This document shows, in pieces, positions 7,748 to 17,089 of a stretch of 64,000 nt of DNA. The stretch spans positions 682,001-746,000 of the forward strand of contig NZ_JAHHZQ010000001.1 of the NCBI RefSeq assembly GCF_022606355.1. Direction: 5' to 3'. The position numbers and the translations under genes were made by a program. The DNA is from Leifsonia shinshuensis (GTDB taxonomy: Bacteria; Actinomycetota; Actinomycetes; Actinomycetales; Microbacteriaceae). Below the pieces are notes generated by a model. That model was given only the letters and a program-made list of their open reading frames with translations, was not told where the DNA came from and searched no databases. Positions within the stretch are counted from its first letter, which is position 1. Each line of letters begins with the position of its first letter.

Positions 7748-7930
7748 TTAGGGATTCCGCCCTACCCGCCCGTTCAAGCTCGTCGGATCGACGCCATCGC
7801 CCGGGAGGCGCTGAATGCCGCCCCCGCTCGGCAGGCGCTGGATCGTGTCCTCGCGCAGTCGGCCGGCCGGCGGCTCGTACTCACGCTCGCGCTTGAACCA
7901 GTTGGCGATCCGTTCGCGGATGCTGCTCAC
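7748..7930 (-). CDS. Small hypothetical protein
   Basis: A 60-residue hydrophilic protein beginning VSSIRERIANWFKRE, with a short N-terminal amphipathic helix followed by a proline- and glycine-rich tail carrying two IQRLP repeats. TAGTGT ends 7 bases before the GTG, matching the leaderless pattern of neighbouring genes, which is the main support that it is real. Function unknown; the repeat may be a short linear binding motif. Confidence 0.45.
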   Translation of the reverse strand: MSSIRERIANWFKREREYEPPAGRLREDTIQRLPSGGGIQRLPGDGVDPTSLNGRVGRNP

Positions 7931-7964
7931 GCGCTGGACACTACACCCGCCATAGCTCGTAGCG

Positions 7965-8531
7965 TCATCGCTTCCCGCGCGGCAGCAGCATCACGTCGGT
8001 CTCCGGCACCTGGACGAAGCCGATGCGCTCCCAGTGACGGAGCAGGCCCTCGAACTGAAGGACGTCCTCCACGAGCTCGTCGGAATCACCTCCGGCCATC
8101 CGGGCGGGCGTGAGCGCAATCAGATCATCTCGGAAGATCCGGGCGATGCCTCGGATGAAGTCGTGGCTGATCCGGAAGCCGCGGTACTCCTCCACGACCT
8201 CGATGTAGTCCACGATCACGAGGCTTGTGGCGAAGGTCGATTCCTCGTCGATTGCAGCGATCCGGCCGCGGTTGAAGAACGCGCCGCCGACTGCCTCGAG
8301 GCTGCCGCTCTCCGCGTCCAGCGAATCGAGCCAATGACCGCTGAGGTCCACGCGCGCGAGCTGCGCCGTCGCGAGCACGGTCTCTGTGCCCTCGTCGTCA
8401 TAGTCGTCGTCCTCGTAGTCCAGCCGCTTGAGGGTGGCTTCCCAGAGCTCGGTGGCTCCCTGCCCGTATCGACTGCTGAAGCTCAGCTCGAGCACAGGGT
8501 CGTCTCCGATGACCCCGCCCAGATCCCCCAC
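7965..8531 (-). CDS. Hypothetical protein
   Basis: A 188-residue acidic protein I cannot assign. A run DYEDDDYDDEG sits near residue 38; the central part is beta-rich (TSLVIVDYIEVVEEYRGF), and the end EGLLRHWERIGFVQVPETDVML recalls the C-terminal strand of GNAT acetyltransferases, but the acetyl-CoA loop is not evident. GAGGAGG 5 bases before a GTG gives a secure start. The gene is transcribed towards the small gene on its left and may be co-transcribed with it. Confidence 0.65.
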   Translation of the reverse strand: MGDLGGVIGDDPVLELSFSSRYGQGATELWEATLKRLDYEDDDYDDEGTETVLATAQLARVDLSGHWLDSLDAESGSLEAVGGAFFNRGRIAAIDEESTFATSLVIVDYIEVVEEYRGFRISHDFIRGIARIFRDDLIALTPARMAGGDSDELVEDVLQFEGLLRHWERIGFVQVPETDVMLLPRGKR

Positions 8532-8727
8532 CGATGCCTCCTCGCCGCGGACTGTCGCTCAGTGAACCACATCCCGGGCATGCGACTCGGCAGGTCGGGT
8601 GTCTAAAGCGATACAAAGAATCAAAAGGGTATAAAGCCCGCGGACCTGGCCGTGCCGACTGTAGCTCCGTACGCGTTGCTAGCCTTGCTCCCACCGCGCC
8701 CGCGGCGCTGAACGAGAGAGGGCAGTA

Positions 8728-8886
8728 ATGGCGACGAACCGATTCAAGATGATGAGAGAGATCGAGGCAGCGCGAGACGCTGTCCGGGAGGTGGCGGACC
8801 AGTCTGACGACGAGCAGACCAAGAAGCTTGCTGGGGCAGTCGACAAGTTGGCGACGCAGATGCTCTGGTTGCTGCCTGAGCCCTGA
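8728..8886 (+). CDS. Small hypothetical coiled protein
   Basis: A 52-residue protein, largely helical and charged: an N-terminal basic stretch (ATNRFKMMREIEAARDAVRE) then VADQSDDEQTKKLAGAV and an end rich in Leu. GAGAGAGGG upstream of the ATG is a good ribosome site, and codon third positions are GC-rich, which supports expression. Heptad-like spacing suggests a short coiled coil. No family recognised; could be a small partner protein. Confidence 0.55.
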   Translation: MATNRFKMMREIEAARDAVREVADQSDDEQTKKLAGAVDKLATQMLWLLPEP

Positions 8887-9031
8887 GCGGCTCTTGTTGG
8901 GGGTCGTGAGCGGCGCAGCAGACAGCCCTCGGCCGTCAACTCACTCTGTGGCTGGCGAGGCCAAGAGCCGGCTCCGCCAAGACTTTGTCCTGATCCCCGC
9001 CAGTTAGGTTGTCCGCGTCGACGTCTCGGGC

Positions 9032-9327
9032 CTACTTGAAGTGCGACGCGATGAACACGACCGCCCAGAACAAGAACCCGGCCGCGCCGATGATCATCCC
9101 CGCGATCGCCAGGCCCTTGCCACGGGCGCGACCCTGCGCCGCAGCCCTGAACCCGCGGCCGGAGAGCGCGGCGCCGAGCGCACCGATGAAGCCGAATACG
9201 AACAGGCTCACGCAGGAGATCACGAAGCCCCAGATCGCCAGCTGACTGAACGGCAGTCGCTGAATCAGCTGGGCCGGTGGGACCTCGGCGTTCGACGGCT
9301 CGGCTGCAACGATTCGGACTCATCCAT
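9032..9327 (-). pseudogene. DUF4190-like membrane protein, frameshifted
   Basis: Two hydrophobic helices (LFVFGFIGALGAALSG and LAIAGMIIGAAGFLFWAVVF) around a basic loop with a GKGLAIAGMIIG signature match DUF4190-type small membrane proteins. The natural start is the ATG at 9327, with GGGGAG 5 bases upstream, reading MDESES; this frame stops early. The rest (AAEPSNAEVPPAQL, then the first helix) lies in another frame, reached if one base is added around 9305-9315. Without that base only a truncated start inside the first helix remains. A missing base in the assembly is as likely as real inactivation. Confidence 0.55.
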
Positions 9328-9414
9328 AGTGTCTCCCCCTCATACGGCGCGTCGCGCCGGCTGGCATGACTGTAGCGGAGCAGACGTGCGGGCCTGACGG
9401 AAACCGTCGTGTTG

Positions 9415-9465
9415 CCCGCCAAATAGATTGTCCCGTTCGCGAAAACTGACAATCTGCGTGGCGGG
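9415..9465. repeat. Symmetric 18-base inverted repeat, recombination-site-like
   Basis: Left arm CCCGCCA-N3-AGATTGTC at 9415-9432 and right arm GACAATCT-N3-TGGCGGG at 9448-9465 mirror each other exactly outside the three-base gaps, around a 15-base spacer. Size and symmetry fit a core site of a tyrosine recombinase or the binding site of another dimeric protein. It lies 138 bases upstream of an integrase remnant, which favours the first idea. Confidence 0.5.
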
Positions 9466-9602
9466 AAGACAACCTATGTTGGCGGTTCGCCATCAGCCAC
9501 ATCTCACTTCAAGGGGTCGGGTTTTCAAGGCCGAGTATTGACAGAAACAGGACTTTTCAACCTCCGCCCCGTTTTGCCATAGGTCGGCCAGAGAATCGGG
9601 AT

Positions 9603-9880
9603 ATGGAGCGGATCGAGCCGAAGAACGACGAGGAGAGCAGCGTCGGCGCTTCCGCCGAGCTCGTCATCGTCCCAGCCGGCACGGTTGTTCCGGCACGCGA
9701 GAGCGCCCCGCTGCCCGAGCACCTGCTGGCAGGCGTCAAGGAGAACCAGGCGCTCGCCTTCGCAGCCAGCACTGCCCGCAGCTACGCCAGCGACTGGGCC
9801 TCCTTCGAGCGTTGGTGCGACGCGCACGGTCAGTTCCGCTGCCCGCATCGGGCGAGACCGTCGCGGCCTACATCACCGAC
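9603..9880 (+). pseudogene. N-terminal remnant of a tyrosine recombinase
   Basis: Only the N-terminal SAM-like (core-binding) domain is left: STARSYASDWASFERWCDAHGQ, then after a one-base frame change PLPASGETVAAYITD, a typical phage-integrase opening. Adding one C in the CC pair near 9839 makes the two parts continuous. After YITD the sequence turns into unrelated non-coding DNA, so the catalytic domain is missing. It was probably the recombinase of an older element; the inverted repeat upstream may have been its site. Confidence 0.6.
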
Positions 9881-10272
9881 CCATCACCGACACGGGCTGC
9901 CGACGAGCCGTGGAACCCGAAATCTCCGTTCGGCGAGACTAGTGAACCCGACCAGTTCGAGCTGGCCAGCACGGCCCGGCGCGACCTCACCTCCTACTGG
10001 CCAACGAGAACAGCCCGTAGTGGTTACGTTTGGTTTGCCCAATCCGTATCCGTCGCGACTTTTCGGGCGGAGCGCTCGGCTCATCCAGGTTCCTGGCCAG
10101 GACGGTCGTTACGAACGCCAATCACGGGTCCGACTTGGGCCTTTCCAGCCGCGCACGGCGAAGCACAACTGAGCTACTGAAGAAGTCACGCACTAATCTC
10201 CGCCGACACCGGTGGTCCTCCGGATAATCTCATTTCACCTGTTTGCCGCATAAATGGAAGCGATTGGGCGAA
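9881..10272. other. Non-coding junction between integrase remnant and helicase gene
   Basis: I see no gene. Sequence character shifts here from GC-rich to the lower-GC style of the helicase gene, so a junction of two insertions probably lies within it. No repeat or terminator is evident. Confidence 0.4.
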
Positions 10273-12978
10273 GTGAGCACTACAGAGCAACACATCCATA
10301 GCATCGACGGTGTCATCTGCGCTAACATCGCGGCCCTTGCGGATGACCGCGCACTCCTCTCCCAGAACATGCTGTCCCAGCTTCGGAATCTCGTTGAAGG
10401 CGTCGCAGTTCTAGCTCACACGAAGTCGCGGGAAAGCCAGTACAACTACGCCGCCATCGAGGCCGCCGTTGCCTTCCTGAAGGGGCAGGGGAAACTGGCG
10501 TTTCTCAGCCGCTTCTACCGGCTGCTTCAACCAAGTGCGTCGCACTACACCTTTGACGGAGACAGCTCCGAGCGACTGATGCTCAAGTACTACGAGTATC
10601 TCCATAGGGTCCGGGACCTTCTTAGCAAGGACTTCGGGCTCGAGACCTTGGAAAATCTCGAAGACTTTCCGGTTGATCTGGACCCATCACTGCGGGAGTA
10701 CCACGAAAAGATTGCCGAGCGTGTTCGAGACTCACGCAAGGTATCTGGCGCCGGAGACCCGTACGCGCGTTACTACATAATGTCGTCGCGGCCATTCTTT
10801 GTGGGCGGCCGAATCTACTACGAAGTAACTTTCGCCCTCCCTTCCGATCGTCGCTCGATCAGCAAGGTCGACCGCGTGATCGCGTTCACCGAACATGACA
10901 TCAACGACAAGCATGCTGCAATGCTTGCGCTTCGGACGTCCTCGATAAGTGTTCTTGGTCAGACCATGCCGATCATCCTCATTACGGCTTGGGAGGTCTC
11001 TATCCGGGGCTGCGAGTTCAACAACTTCGCCAAGTTCTTCGGACCAAAATCCCGCGTCAGCACTACGAGCAACGAGTACAAGAACCTGATGCAGTACCTC
11101 ACGCAGACGGAATCCACGCTGCTCGACGTGGTGGACCTCCCAGACGACACCTACCAACAAGTCAAGAGCTGGGCTCTCGCGGATTCAAAGACGCCCCGCA
11201 TCTACCCAATTCTGGACAAGGCCCGCGCCTTTATTCGGGCGCAGGAGCCCGGTTACCTCCTACTGCGCTACCTGCTGCTTTCAATGAGGAACGCAGTGCT
11301 TCGCCAGCAGTACAGCTCTGCTACTTGTTACAAGCTCTCCAAACTGCACTTCCAGTGGGGGTGCATTCCGTTCGAGGAAATGCCCTTCTGCACCAATCCA
11401 TTGGGACACCGTCCACGCCTCTGGGATCTCCTCGAAAGCATCGACTCGTCTGGTCGTTCGCATGAGATGCTCGCGCGCCGAATCAACAACAATGTGGATC
11501 GCCGCGGTATGCTTTACACGCCGTTGTCCGATCTTGAAGACTTCGGTGACGAAGTCCTACCGCTAATCGAACAGCACAACTCGCTGCTCTTTGACAGTGC
11601 CAGACACCAGGCACGCCGGCTGGAAGTCGACCGCGGCCACGTGTACATCCGGGGCTACGAGAACGACATCGTGGAAATTGTCGAGCAGATCCAGAGTCAT
11701 GCCTCTAAGGGGGTCGGCGGCTGGGAGAAAGCGATGTCGCAATGGATCGCAGAGCGTGCGACACCGATCGACGACGAAAGTAAATCAACGGCGTTGAAAT
11801 CTCTCTTCAAGGAGTCACGAGTAGCCCTCGTTTATGGCGCAGCCGGCACCGGCAAGTCAACGATGGTCAACTACATCGCGAACTACTTCAACTCGAAGCC
11901 AATGTTGTTTCTTGCTAACACCCACCCAGCGGTCGACAACCTTCGGCGGCGCGTGCAGACGCAGAACGCAGAGTTCCGTACCATCGCCAGCCATAAGTGG
12001 TCCGCCTCATCGACCGAGTACGAGGTGTTGGTCATCGATGAATGCAGCACCGTCAGCAATGAGGACATGCTCGATGTGCTGGCCCGAACCAAGTTCAAGT
12101 TGCTCGTCCTCGTCGGAGACACCTTCCAGATCGAGTCGATCCAGTTCGGCAACTGGTTCAGCATCATGCGGTCGTTTGTGCCGAAGCCGTCCGTGTTCGA
12201 ACTGGACAAACCATGGCGCACCGACAACGCCCAGCTACTGGCCCTCTGGCAGAAGGTGCGGAACGTCGACGAAGACATAACCGAGACGATGGTTCGCGGA
12301 GGGTACTCCACGACTCTCAATGCGGAGCTCTTCGGAAGGCGACGCGCTGATGAGATAATCCTCTGTCTCAACTATGACGGCCTCTACGGCATCAATAACG
12401 TGAACCGGTTTCTCCAAAGCACCAACCCCAGCACACCGGTTGAATGGGGCCCGGCAACGTACAAAGTCGGGGACCCGATCGTCTTCAATGACAGCGAACG
12501 GTTCAAGCCGCTGATCTACAACAACCTCAAGGGAACAATAGTCGGCCTTGAACGAGAGCCCGGGTGCATCCGTTTCGAGGTAGATCTGGCGCGAACGGTC
12601 ACTGAACTGGATGCATTGGGCCTCGACCTCACCTGGGTGCGCGACTCCGTGGTGGCTTTCGATGTCTACGAGCTCGCCAACAGCGACGATGATGATGCGC
12701 CCCCGAACACATCTGTGCCCTTCCAGGTCGCATACGCCGCGTCCATCCATCGAGCCCAGGGCTTGGAATATGAGTCGGTCAAAGTGGTGATCACCGACGC
12801 AAACGAGGACGACATCTCGCACAACATCTTCTACACGGCGATCACGCGAGCTCGAGAGTACCTCCAGGTGTTTTGGACTCCCGAGACCGAGAAAGCCGTG
12901 GTAGCAGGGTTGACCCCCAAGTCGAGTGCAAAAGACGTCGCGCTGCTGATCGCCAGGCGAGGTCTAGTTCGCGCGTGA
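10273..12978 (+). CDS. RecD-like superfamily 1 DNA helicase with large N-terminal region
   Basis: A 901-residue protein. The C-terminal half is an SF1B helicase: motif I GAAGTGKST (about 520-528), Ia LANTHPAVDNLRRR, II LVIDECSTVS (about 585), III VLVGDTFQIESIQF, V HRAQGLEYESVKVV and VI YTAITRAREYL (about 853). Motor residues all look intact. The first 500 residues match no domain I know; they may bind nucleic acid or a partner. Codon use and GC are lower than in the core genes, a sign of transfer. The start is uncertain: I use the GTG at 10273 with GGAAG 12 bases upstream; a TTG 10 codons earlier is possible. It stands alone between an integrase remnant and a tRNA scar, a setting typical for anti-phage or element-maintenance helicases. 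RecD-like motor is firm; role is inference. Confidence 0.75.
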   Translation: MSTTEQHIHSIDGVICANIAALADDRALLSQNMLSQLRNLVEGVAVLAHTKSRESQYNYAAIEAAVAFLKGQGKLAFLSRFYRLLQPSASHYTFDGDSSERLMLKYYEYLHRVRDLLSKDFGLETLENLEDFPVDLDPSLREYHEKIAERVRDSRKVSGAGDPYARYYIMSSRPFFVGGRIYYEVTFALPSDRRSISKVDRVIAFTEHDINDKHAAMLALRTSSISVLGQTMPIILITAWEVSIRGCEFNNFAKFFGPKSRVSTTSNEYKNLMQYLTQTESTLLDVVDLPDDTYQQVKSWALADSKTPRIYPILDKARAFIRAQEPGYLLLRYLLLSMRNAVLRQQYSSATCYKLSKLHFQWGCIPFEEMPFCTNPLGHRPRLWDLLESIDSSGRSHEMLARRINNNVDRRGMLYTPLSDLEDFGDEVLPLIEQHNSLLFDSARHQARRLEVDRGHVYIRGYENDIVEIVEQIQSHASKGVGGWEKAMSQWIAERATPIDDESKSTALKSLFKESRVALVYGAAGTGKSTMVNYIANYFNSKPMLFLANTHPAVDNLRRRVQTQNAEFRTIASHKWSASSTEYEVLVIDECSTVSNEDMLDVLARTKFKLLVLVGDTFQIESIQFGNWFSIMRSFVPKPSVFELDKPWRTDNAQLLALWQKVRNVDEDITETMVRGGYSTTLNAELFGRRRADEIILCLNYDGLYGINNVNRFLQSTNPSTPVEWGPATYKVGDPIVFNDSERFKPLIYNNLKGTIVGLEREPGCIRFEVDLARTVTELDALGLDLTWVRDSVVAFDVYELANSDDDDAPPNTSVPFQVAYAASIHRAQGLEYESVKVVITDANEDDISHNIFYTAITRAREYLQVFWTPETEKAVVAGLTPKSSAKDVALLIARRGLVRA

Positions 12979-12998
12979 GCGCTCCCACTAGCACTCCG

Positions 12999-13031
12999 GG
13001 TGCCCCTGGAGGGACTCGAACCCAACGATTC
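12999..13031 (-). repeat. tRNA 3'-end scar (attachment site of the adjacent integrase)
   Basis: Read on the minus strand the segment contains GGTTCGAGTCCCTCCAGGGG followed by CACC, i.e. a T-arm with the GGTTCGAGTCC loop and the 3' acceptor strand of a tRNA. No D-arm or anticodon arm is present. It ends 2 bases from the integrase stop codon, the classic place for an att site, and its orientation puts the element on the right side (higher coordinates). A matching full tRNA is not in this window. Confidence 0.7.
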
Positions 13032-13033
13032 CC

Positions 13034-14207
13034 TTAGGACGCTGGCGCCTCGTACAGTCTGAGCATCAATCGCGGGTCAACATCGGCAATCGCATGTTCG
13101 TTGAGACGTTCGGCAACAGCGGTGAGGTCGTCCTCAAGGAGGTAGGCGTAGGTGTCAAGTGTCATCGCCGCCGACTTGTGTCCGAGCATCCTTTGAAGCG
13201 CTTTGACGTTGGCGCCAGCGCTTACCGCGAGACTCGCAGCTGTATGTTTCAGGGCGTGCGGTGTGAGATGGTCTAGACCCGCATCGCGAAGAGCGTTGTT
13301 CCACCAAGACGGCCGCCGAAACGCAGTATCCGGCCGAGGTAGGAAGCCGCCCGATGCCGCTGGGAAGATTAGCGCGTCCCTCTTCCCATCGGCCATTCGG
13401 GCCGCTATGCGCGGCGCTAGAAACTCGGGGAAAGGAACCGACCGAGCCTGCCAGCTCTTGGGTGCTCCGATGTGGATACGCCCTTCCACCTCAGTCGCCG
13501 TCCGATAGATCCTGAGCCTGCGCCTTGCCAAGTCCACGTCGCCTGCTGTGAGGGCCACGGCCTCGCCCCACCGAATACCGGTGTAAGCGAGCGTGAGGAT
13601 AAGGGTCTGCCGGACCTCGTCTGGTGCCGCGGCGGCAAGCCTGAACACCTGGTCGTGAGTCAGGTAGCGGCGACGCGGGGTCCAATCGTGGTGGGGCAGG
13701 TTTGATAATCCGCGAGCAGGATTTGTTCCTATGCGGCCGTCCCGCACGGCCACATCGAGAATCCCCGCCAGCACGCCAACTGACCTAACCACCACGCTCG
13801 CGGAGAGGGACTTCCCACCTGCGATTGAGCGCACTCGAGCGGTCGGCGCGACCCCTTGACCGAGCTGACGAACCCATTTCTCGACGGCGGACGGAAGTAT
13901 TGAGCCGATGGGAGTGGTAGCCCAACGAGGCGCCACGTATACCCGCCACGCGGTTCCTAAAACTCGCAGGCTTCAAGGCCTGCCGCTTGTTCTCGAGCCA
14001 GTCGTCAGCCAGCTTCCCGACCGTTATTCGCGACGCGGACGGCATCGTGAGCGCCACGCCTGGCGGCCGCTCCATAGAGCTCACATAGCTCAGAGCCGCG
14101 CGCTTGGTCCGAAATCCGCGCTTCTCGTGTTGGACACCGGATGGATCGCGCCAGCGAGCTCGATAACGCCGACCATGCGCAGATTCATATGCTGTCGCGC
14201 TGCCCAT
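13034..14207 (-). pseudogene. Phage-type tyrosine recombinase (integrase), frameshifted
   Basis: Site-specific recombinase of the island. The N-terminal frame has the arm-binding domain (GRRYRARWRDPSGVQHEKRGF) and the start of the core-binding domain; it leaves frame at about 13954-13960, where removing one base from the TTTT or AA run joins it to WRVYVAPRWATTPIGSI. The catalytic part has box I Arg (TGIRWGEA), the Lys region, LGHKSAAMTLDTYAYL with His and Tyr, but the second box reads HALKHT where HxLRHT is expected, so the second catalytic arginine is Lys. With frameshift and substitution the enzyme is probably inactive. Its stop lies 2 bases from the tRNA scar. Confidence 0.8.
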
Positions 14208-14681
14208 CCATTACCTCGGTCTTGCTGAAGCTCCGACCGAATTGCCCTGCAACTGACAACTCGTGTACTGGCAGCATAGAAGAGACGGATTCACCCGGAA
14301 AGACCCCGTCACTGGTCGGTGACGCGCCACCGAACGAGGGGCAGCCCGCCTCTCAATGGGGCGCGATAATCGCAGTTATCCCGATCAATTCGCCCACCCG
14401 GACACTTGCTGCGGCGAGGACGAAAGCGCGATGCGCGCTCGCAAAGAAGCGAGTGACTGTTAGCGGACGGGCTACGGGAGTCGGCTGTGCTGCCCCGCTC
14501 GCCGCGCCGCTGGGATCTCCGCAGCCTGAATGAATGAACGCTTCCCAAGCCTGCGTGCGGCGGGTGTCAGGGAAGCGGACGTCGCCGCGCGACACTTCAC
14601 GATCCCATACGGCTTTAGGTGCTCTTCGGTAAAAACCAAAGGCACGTTTTGCGGGCGGGTCGGCGCGGATAGTCTTGCGTC
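14208..14681. other. Intergenic region upstream of the membrane ATPase gene
   Basis: No gene I would defend. At its right end TTTTGC (14647-14652), 17 bases, and TAGTCT (14670-14675) form a plausible promoter; TAGTCT ends 6 bases before the GTG of the next gene, so transcription would start at or next to the start codon. Confidence 0.45.
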
Positions 14682-16751
14682 GTGCGACCCGAAGACGCGA
14701 ACGAGACATGGCTCGACGATGAGGAGTTTCCCTCAACGCCGGATTGGAGCTTGGGGCAAGCGTTCGATCGCATACTCGCCGAGCAAAGCGAAGCTCAAGA
14801 ATTCTCGCGGTACAGGCATTACCACGAGTTGGTGGCAGAGAGCGTCCACGGCCTGCGAGGGGAAATTCTCTCTTCCATGGACGATTGGGCTCGCGAGCAG
14901 CAATCGCTGCGGCCCAGTCGTCTAGAGGTGCTTGAGAAAGCGAAGCGAGCCTCGCGCATCACGCTTTCCATATTGGTGGGACTTATTCTGGCATTCGTCA
15001 TCTTGGCTGTGCTCGGAATGACAATCGGGGGATTTCTTCCCCTCCTTGGAATATTGGCTCTCTTGATTGTCATCTTGGGCATTGTTCTGTATGCCGATTC
15101 GCGCGCCGAGATACGCAAGGCGAAGGCATCACTCGAGGGGCTTGAGGCTGACCTACAGAATGAAGCAGAACAAATCTTGGGTAATGGGATCTCGGATGCT
15201 TACGCGATTGCCTTACGCAACCTCCTTAGCTCAGAGGGTGTGCTGGAATTTCCGACCGAGGCACCTAGGCTCGTCGAGTTGAATCCGGATTCCATCGTCG
15301 CTTCGCGCTCGATTACTCATGCGCAGACGTTTGTGATGAGCCACGAAACGTCCGCTCTCGGTGTATCAGGGCCGCGCGGTGTTGGAAAGTCCACGCTTCT
15401 TAGCGCCGTGGTACGAAAAGCGCGCGCTGCAGGAGCGCTAGCTGTTCTGCTGCCTGCACCGGTTGAATACTCGGTGACGGATTTGCTGCGTAGTGTCGCG
15501 TACGCAATCCGCGACGAGTGTGCGCAGAACGACTCTTCAAGAGCTGAACAGCGATCGAGAAAACAACGGATATCGGCAGGAATTGCCGTCACACTAAGCG
15601 GGCTCCTGATCCTTGTCGGCGCCGTTCTGCCGGCCGTCGCACGAACTGTTTGGGATTGGTTTCTGGAGCTGTGGCCGTTCATGCTGGCGACGGTTCTGCT
15701 CGGTGCAGGGGTGATAGTCATAGTGAGCGGCTTCTCGGCACGATCAGCCGCATGGCGCCGACCGGATCCATCCGCGCGTATCAGGACCCTGGTTGCTGAC
15801 CTCGAGTATGAGGTGGCCCGTTCAGGAGCACTAACAGCAAAGGGATGGGGGGTCGCCGAATTCGGGTTCACTCGTTCCAGATCTAGGAGAGCTCCCACTC
15901 ATTCCGACATAGTGGCGGGTCTGCGAACTTCCCTAGCGGCCCTAACGTTACGCGGTACAAGACGAGTAGTGATCGCGATCGATGAGCTTGACAAGCTCCC
16001 GTCGCATGAGGCGGCTGTCCGCACCATCAACGTGCTCAAGGACCTTCTCCATTTTCCGGGCGTGCATGTGCTCGTGACGGTCTCCGACGAAGCAAGGTCT
16101 TCGTTCGGTCTCGGACACGCCGAACGCGACGCTTTTGACTCAACCTTCGACGCGATACTTGAAATCGACCGCCTCACCATTACCGACTCCCGCCAAATCA
16201 TTGACTCTCGCGTTGTCGGGTTCCCAGAACAACTCCTCATTCTCAGCCACATCTCGGCCGCGGGACTGGCGCGCGATCTGATCCGAAGCGCGCGAAACTT
16301 CATTGACGCCGCGTCTGAGTTCGATTCAACGCCCCCGTGGCATGACCTCGCCCGTGCTGTGGTGTTCCGCGAAGGGCAAGCATTACTCTCGTCATATACG
16401 CGCCTGGCGGTAGACCTGTCCGATGTGCCAATTGCTTCAAAGGCACTCGACGATGTGGCTAGGCTCCAGGGCGCCGATCTATTGGCGACCAGACTGCCGA
16501 CTGGGCTGAGCGATCCCCTCGCGAGCATATATGCCCGTCAAGCGATTCAGTTTGCAACAATTGAATGGTTGCGCCTGGTCGATCTGAACGACCTCCCCCG
16601 CATCGCGGCAACCGTAGAGAAGCTTCGCGACGCGATACTCCTAGCCTCCCAACACGGAGGCGGCGCAACAGCGCTACAGCTTATTTCAACCGTCCGGCTC
16701 CCCGACATACAAAAGCCCTCGAGCGGAATGGTGCCGACTACCGAGGGCTAA
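14682..16751 (+). CDS. Membrane-anchored KAP/STAND-like P-loop ATPase
   Basis: A 689-residue protein with four predicted transmembrane helices in two hairpins (about 92-142 and 297-352) and an ATPase split around the second hairpin: Walker A GPRGVGKST at about 230, Walker B RRVVIAIDELDKL at about 426-438, with a sensor-like VLVTVSDEA after it. Helices inserted between Walker A and B are the hallmark of KAP NTPases, which act in phage exclusion and membrane-linked defence in known cases. An N-terminal soluble part (1-90) and a C-terminal helical part (about 500-670) match nothing I know. GTG start directly after a -10 box. The neighbouring gene encodes a membrane protein on the opposite strand. 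KAP-like architecture is seen; a defence role is inferred from context. Confidence 0.75.
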   Translation: MRPEDANETWLDDEEFPSTPDWSLGQAFDRILAEQSEAQEFSRYRHYHELVAESVHGLRGEILSSMDDWAREQQSLRPSRLEVLEKAKRASRITLSILVGLILAFVILAVLGMTIGGFLPLLGILALLIVILGIVLYADSRAEIRKAKASLEGLEADLQNEAEQILGNGISDAYAIALRNLLSSEGVLEFPTEAPRLVELNPDSIVASRSITHAQTFVMSHETSALGVSGPRGVGKSTLLSAVVRKARAAGALAVLLPAPVEYSVTDLLRSVAYAIRDECAQNDSSRAEQRSRKQRISAGIAVTLSGLLILVGAVLPAVARTVWDWFLELWPFMLATVLLGAGVIVIVSGFSARSAAWRRPDPSARIRTLVADLEYEVARSGALTAKGWGVAEFGFTRSRSRRAPTHSDIVAGLRTSLAALTLRGTRRVVIAIDELDKLPSHEAAVRTINVLKDLLHFPGVHVLVTVSDEARSSFGLGHAERDAFDSTFDAILEIDRLTITDSRQIIDSRVVGFPEQLLILSHISAAGLARDLIRSARNFIDAASEFDSTPPWHDLARAVVFREGQALLSSYTRLAVDLSDVPIASKALDDVARLQGADLLATRLPTGLSDPLASIYARQAIQFATIEWLRLVDLNDLPRIAATVEKLRDAILLASQHGGGATALQLISTVRLPDIQKPSSGMVPTTEG

Positions 16752-17089
16752 GCAATCAGAGCCGATCGGAGTCCGACGACGTCATGGACGTCTTACGTTG
16801 ACTCAGACGTCCGGAATTTCGACGTTCACGTCGCGCTGCGGGACCTCAACAACGCCATCGACTTCCACCCCACCGCGTGACGTCGTAGTTCTTTGGCGCC
16901 GGGCCGGCGGGGGTTCTGATGACTTGATTCGGCGAATTAGCGCGCTCTCCATCGAGTTGCGTTGGCTTGTTTTGGCGGCAACGCTGTGGTCGAATACCGC
17001 ATCCGCAGGCCTGTGGTATTTCACATAGCGGCGCACGACGGCCTCCGGAGCTCAAAGTGCCGACCCAGCCTGCGACGATCATCCACGAA
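16752..17089. other. Intergenic region between convergent genes
   Basis: A 77-codon minus-strand reading frame at 16803-17036 ends in an acidic tail (VEVDGVVEVPQRDVNVEIPDV is split by no stop), but it lacks a ribosome site and a recognisable domain. I do not call it a gene. No clear terminator hairpin is present. Confidence 0.3.

Noticed and set aside
12999-13031. A functional tRNA gene at the integrase end
   Set aside because: Only the T-arm and acceptor 3' strand are present; no D-arm or anticodon arm on either side.
14353-14736. A 127-codon minus-strand gene upstream of the membrane ATPase
   Set aside because: It overlaps the ATPase start region and promoter, and has no recognisable domain or ribosome site.
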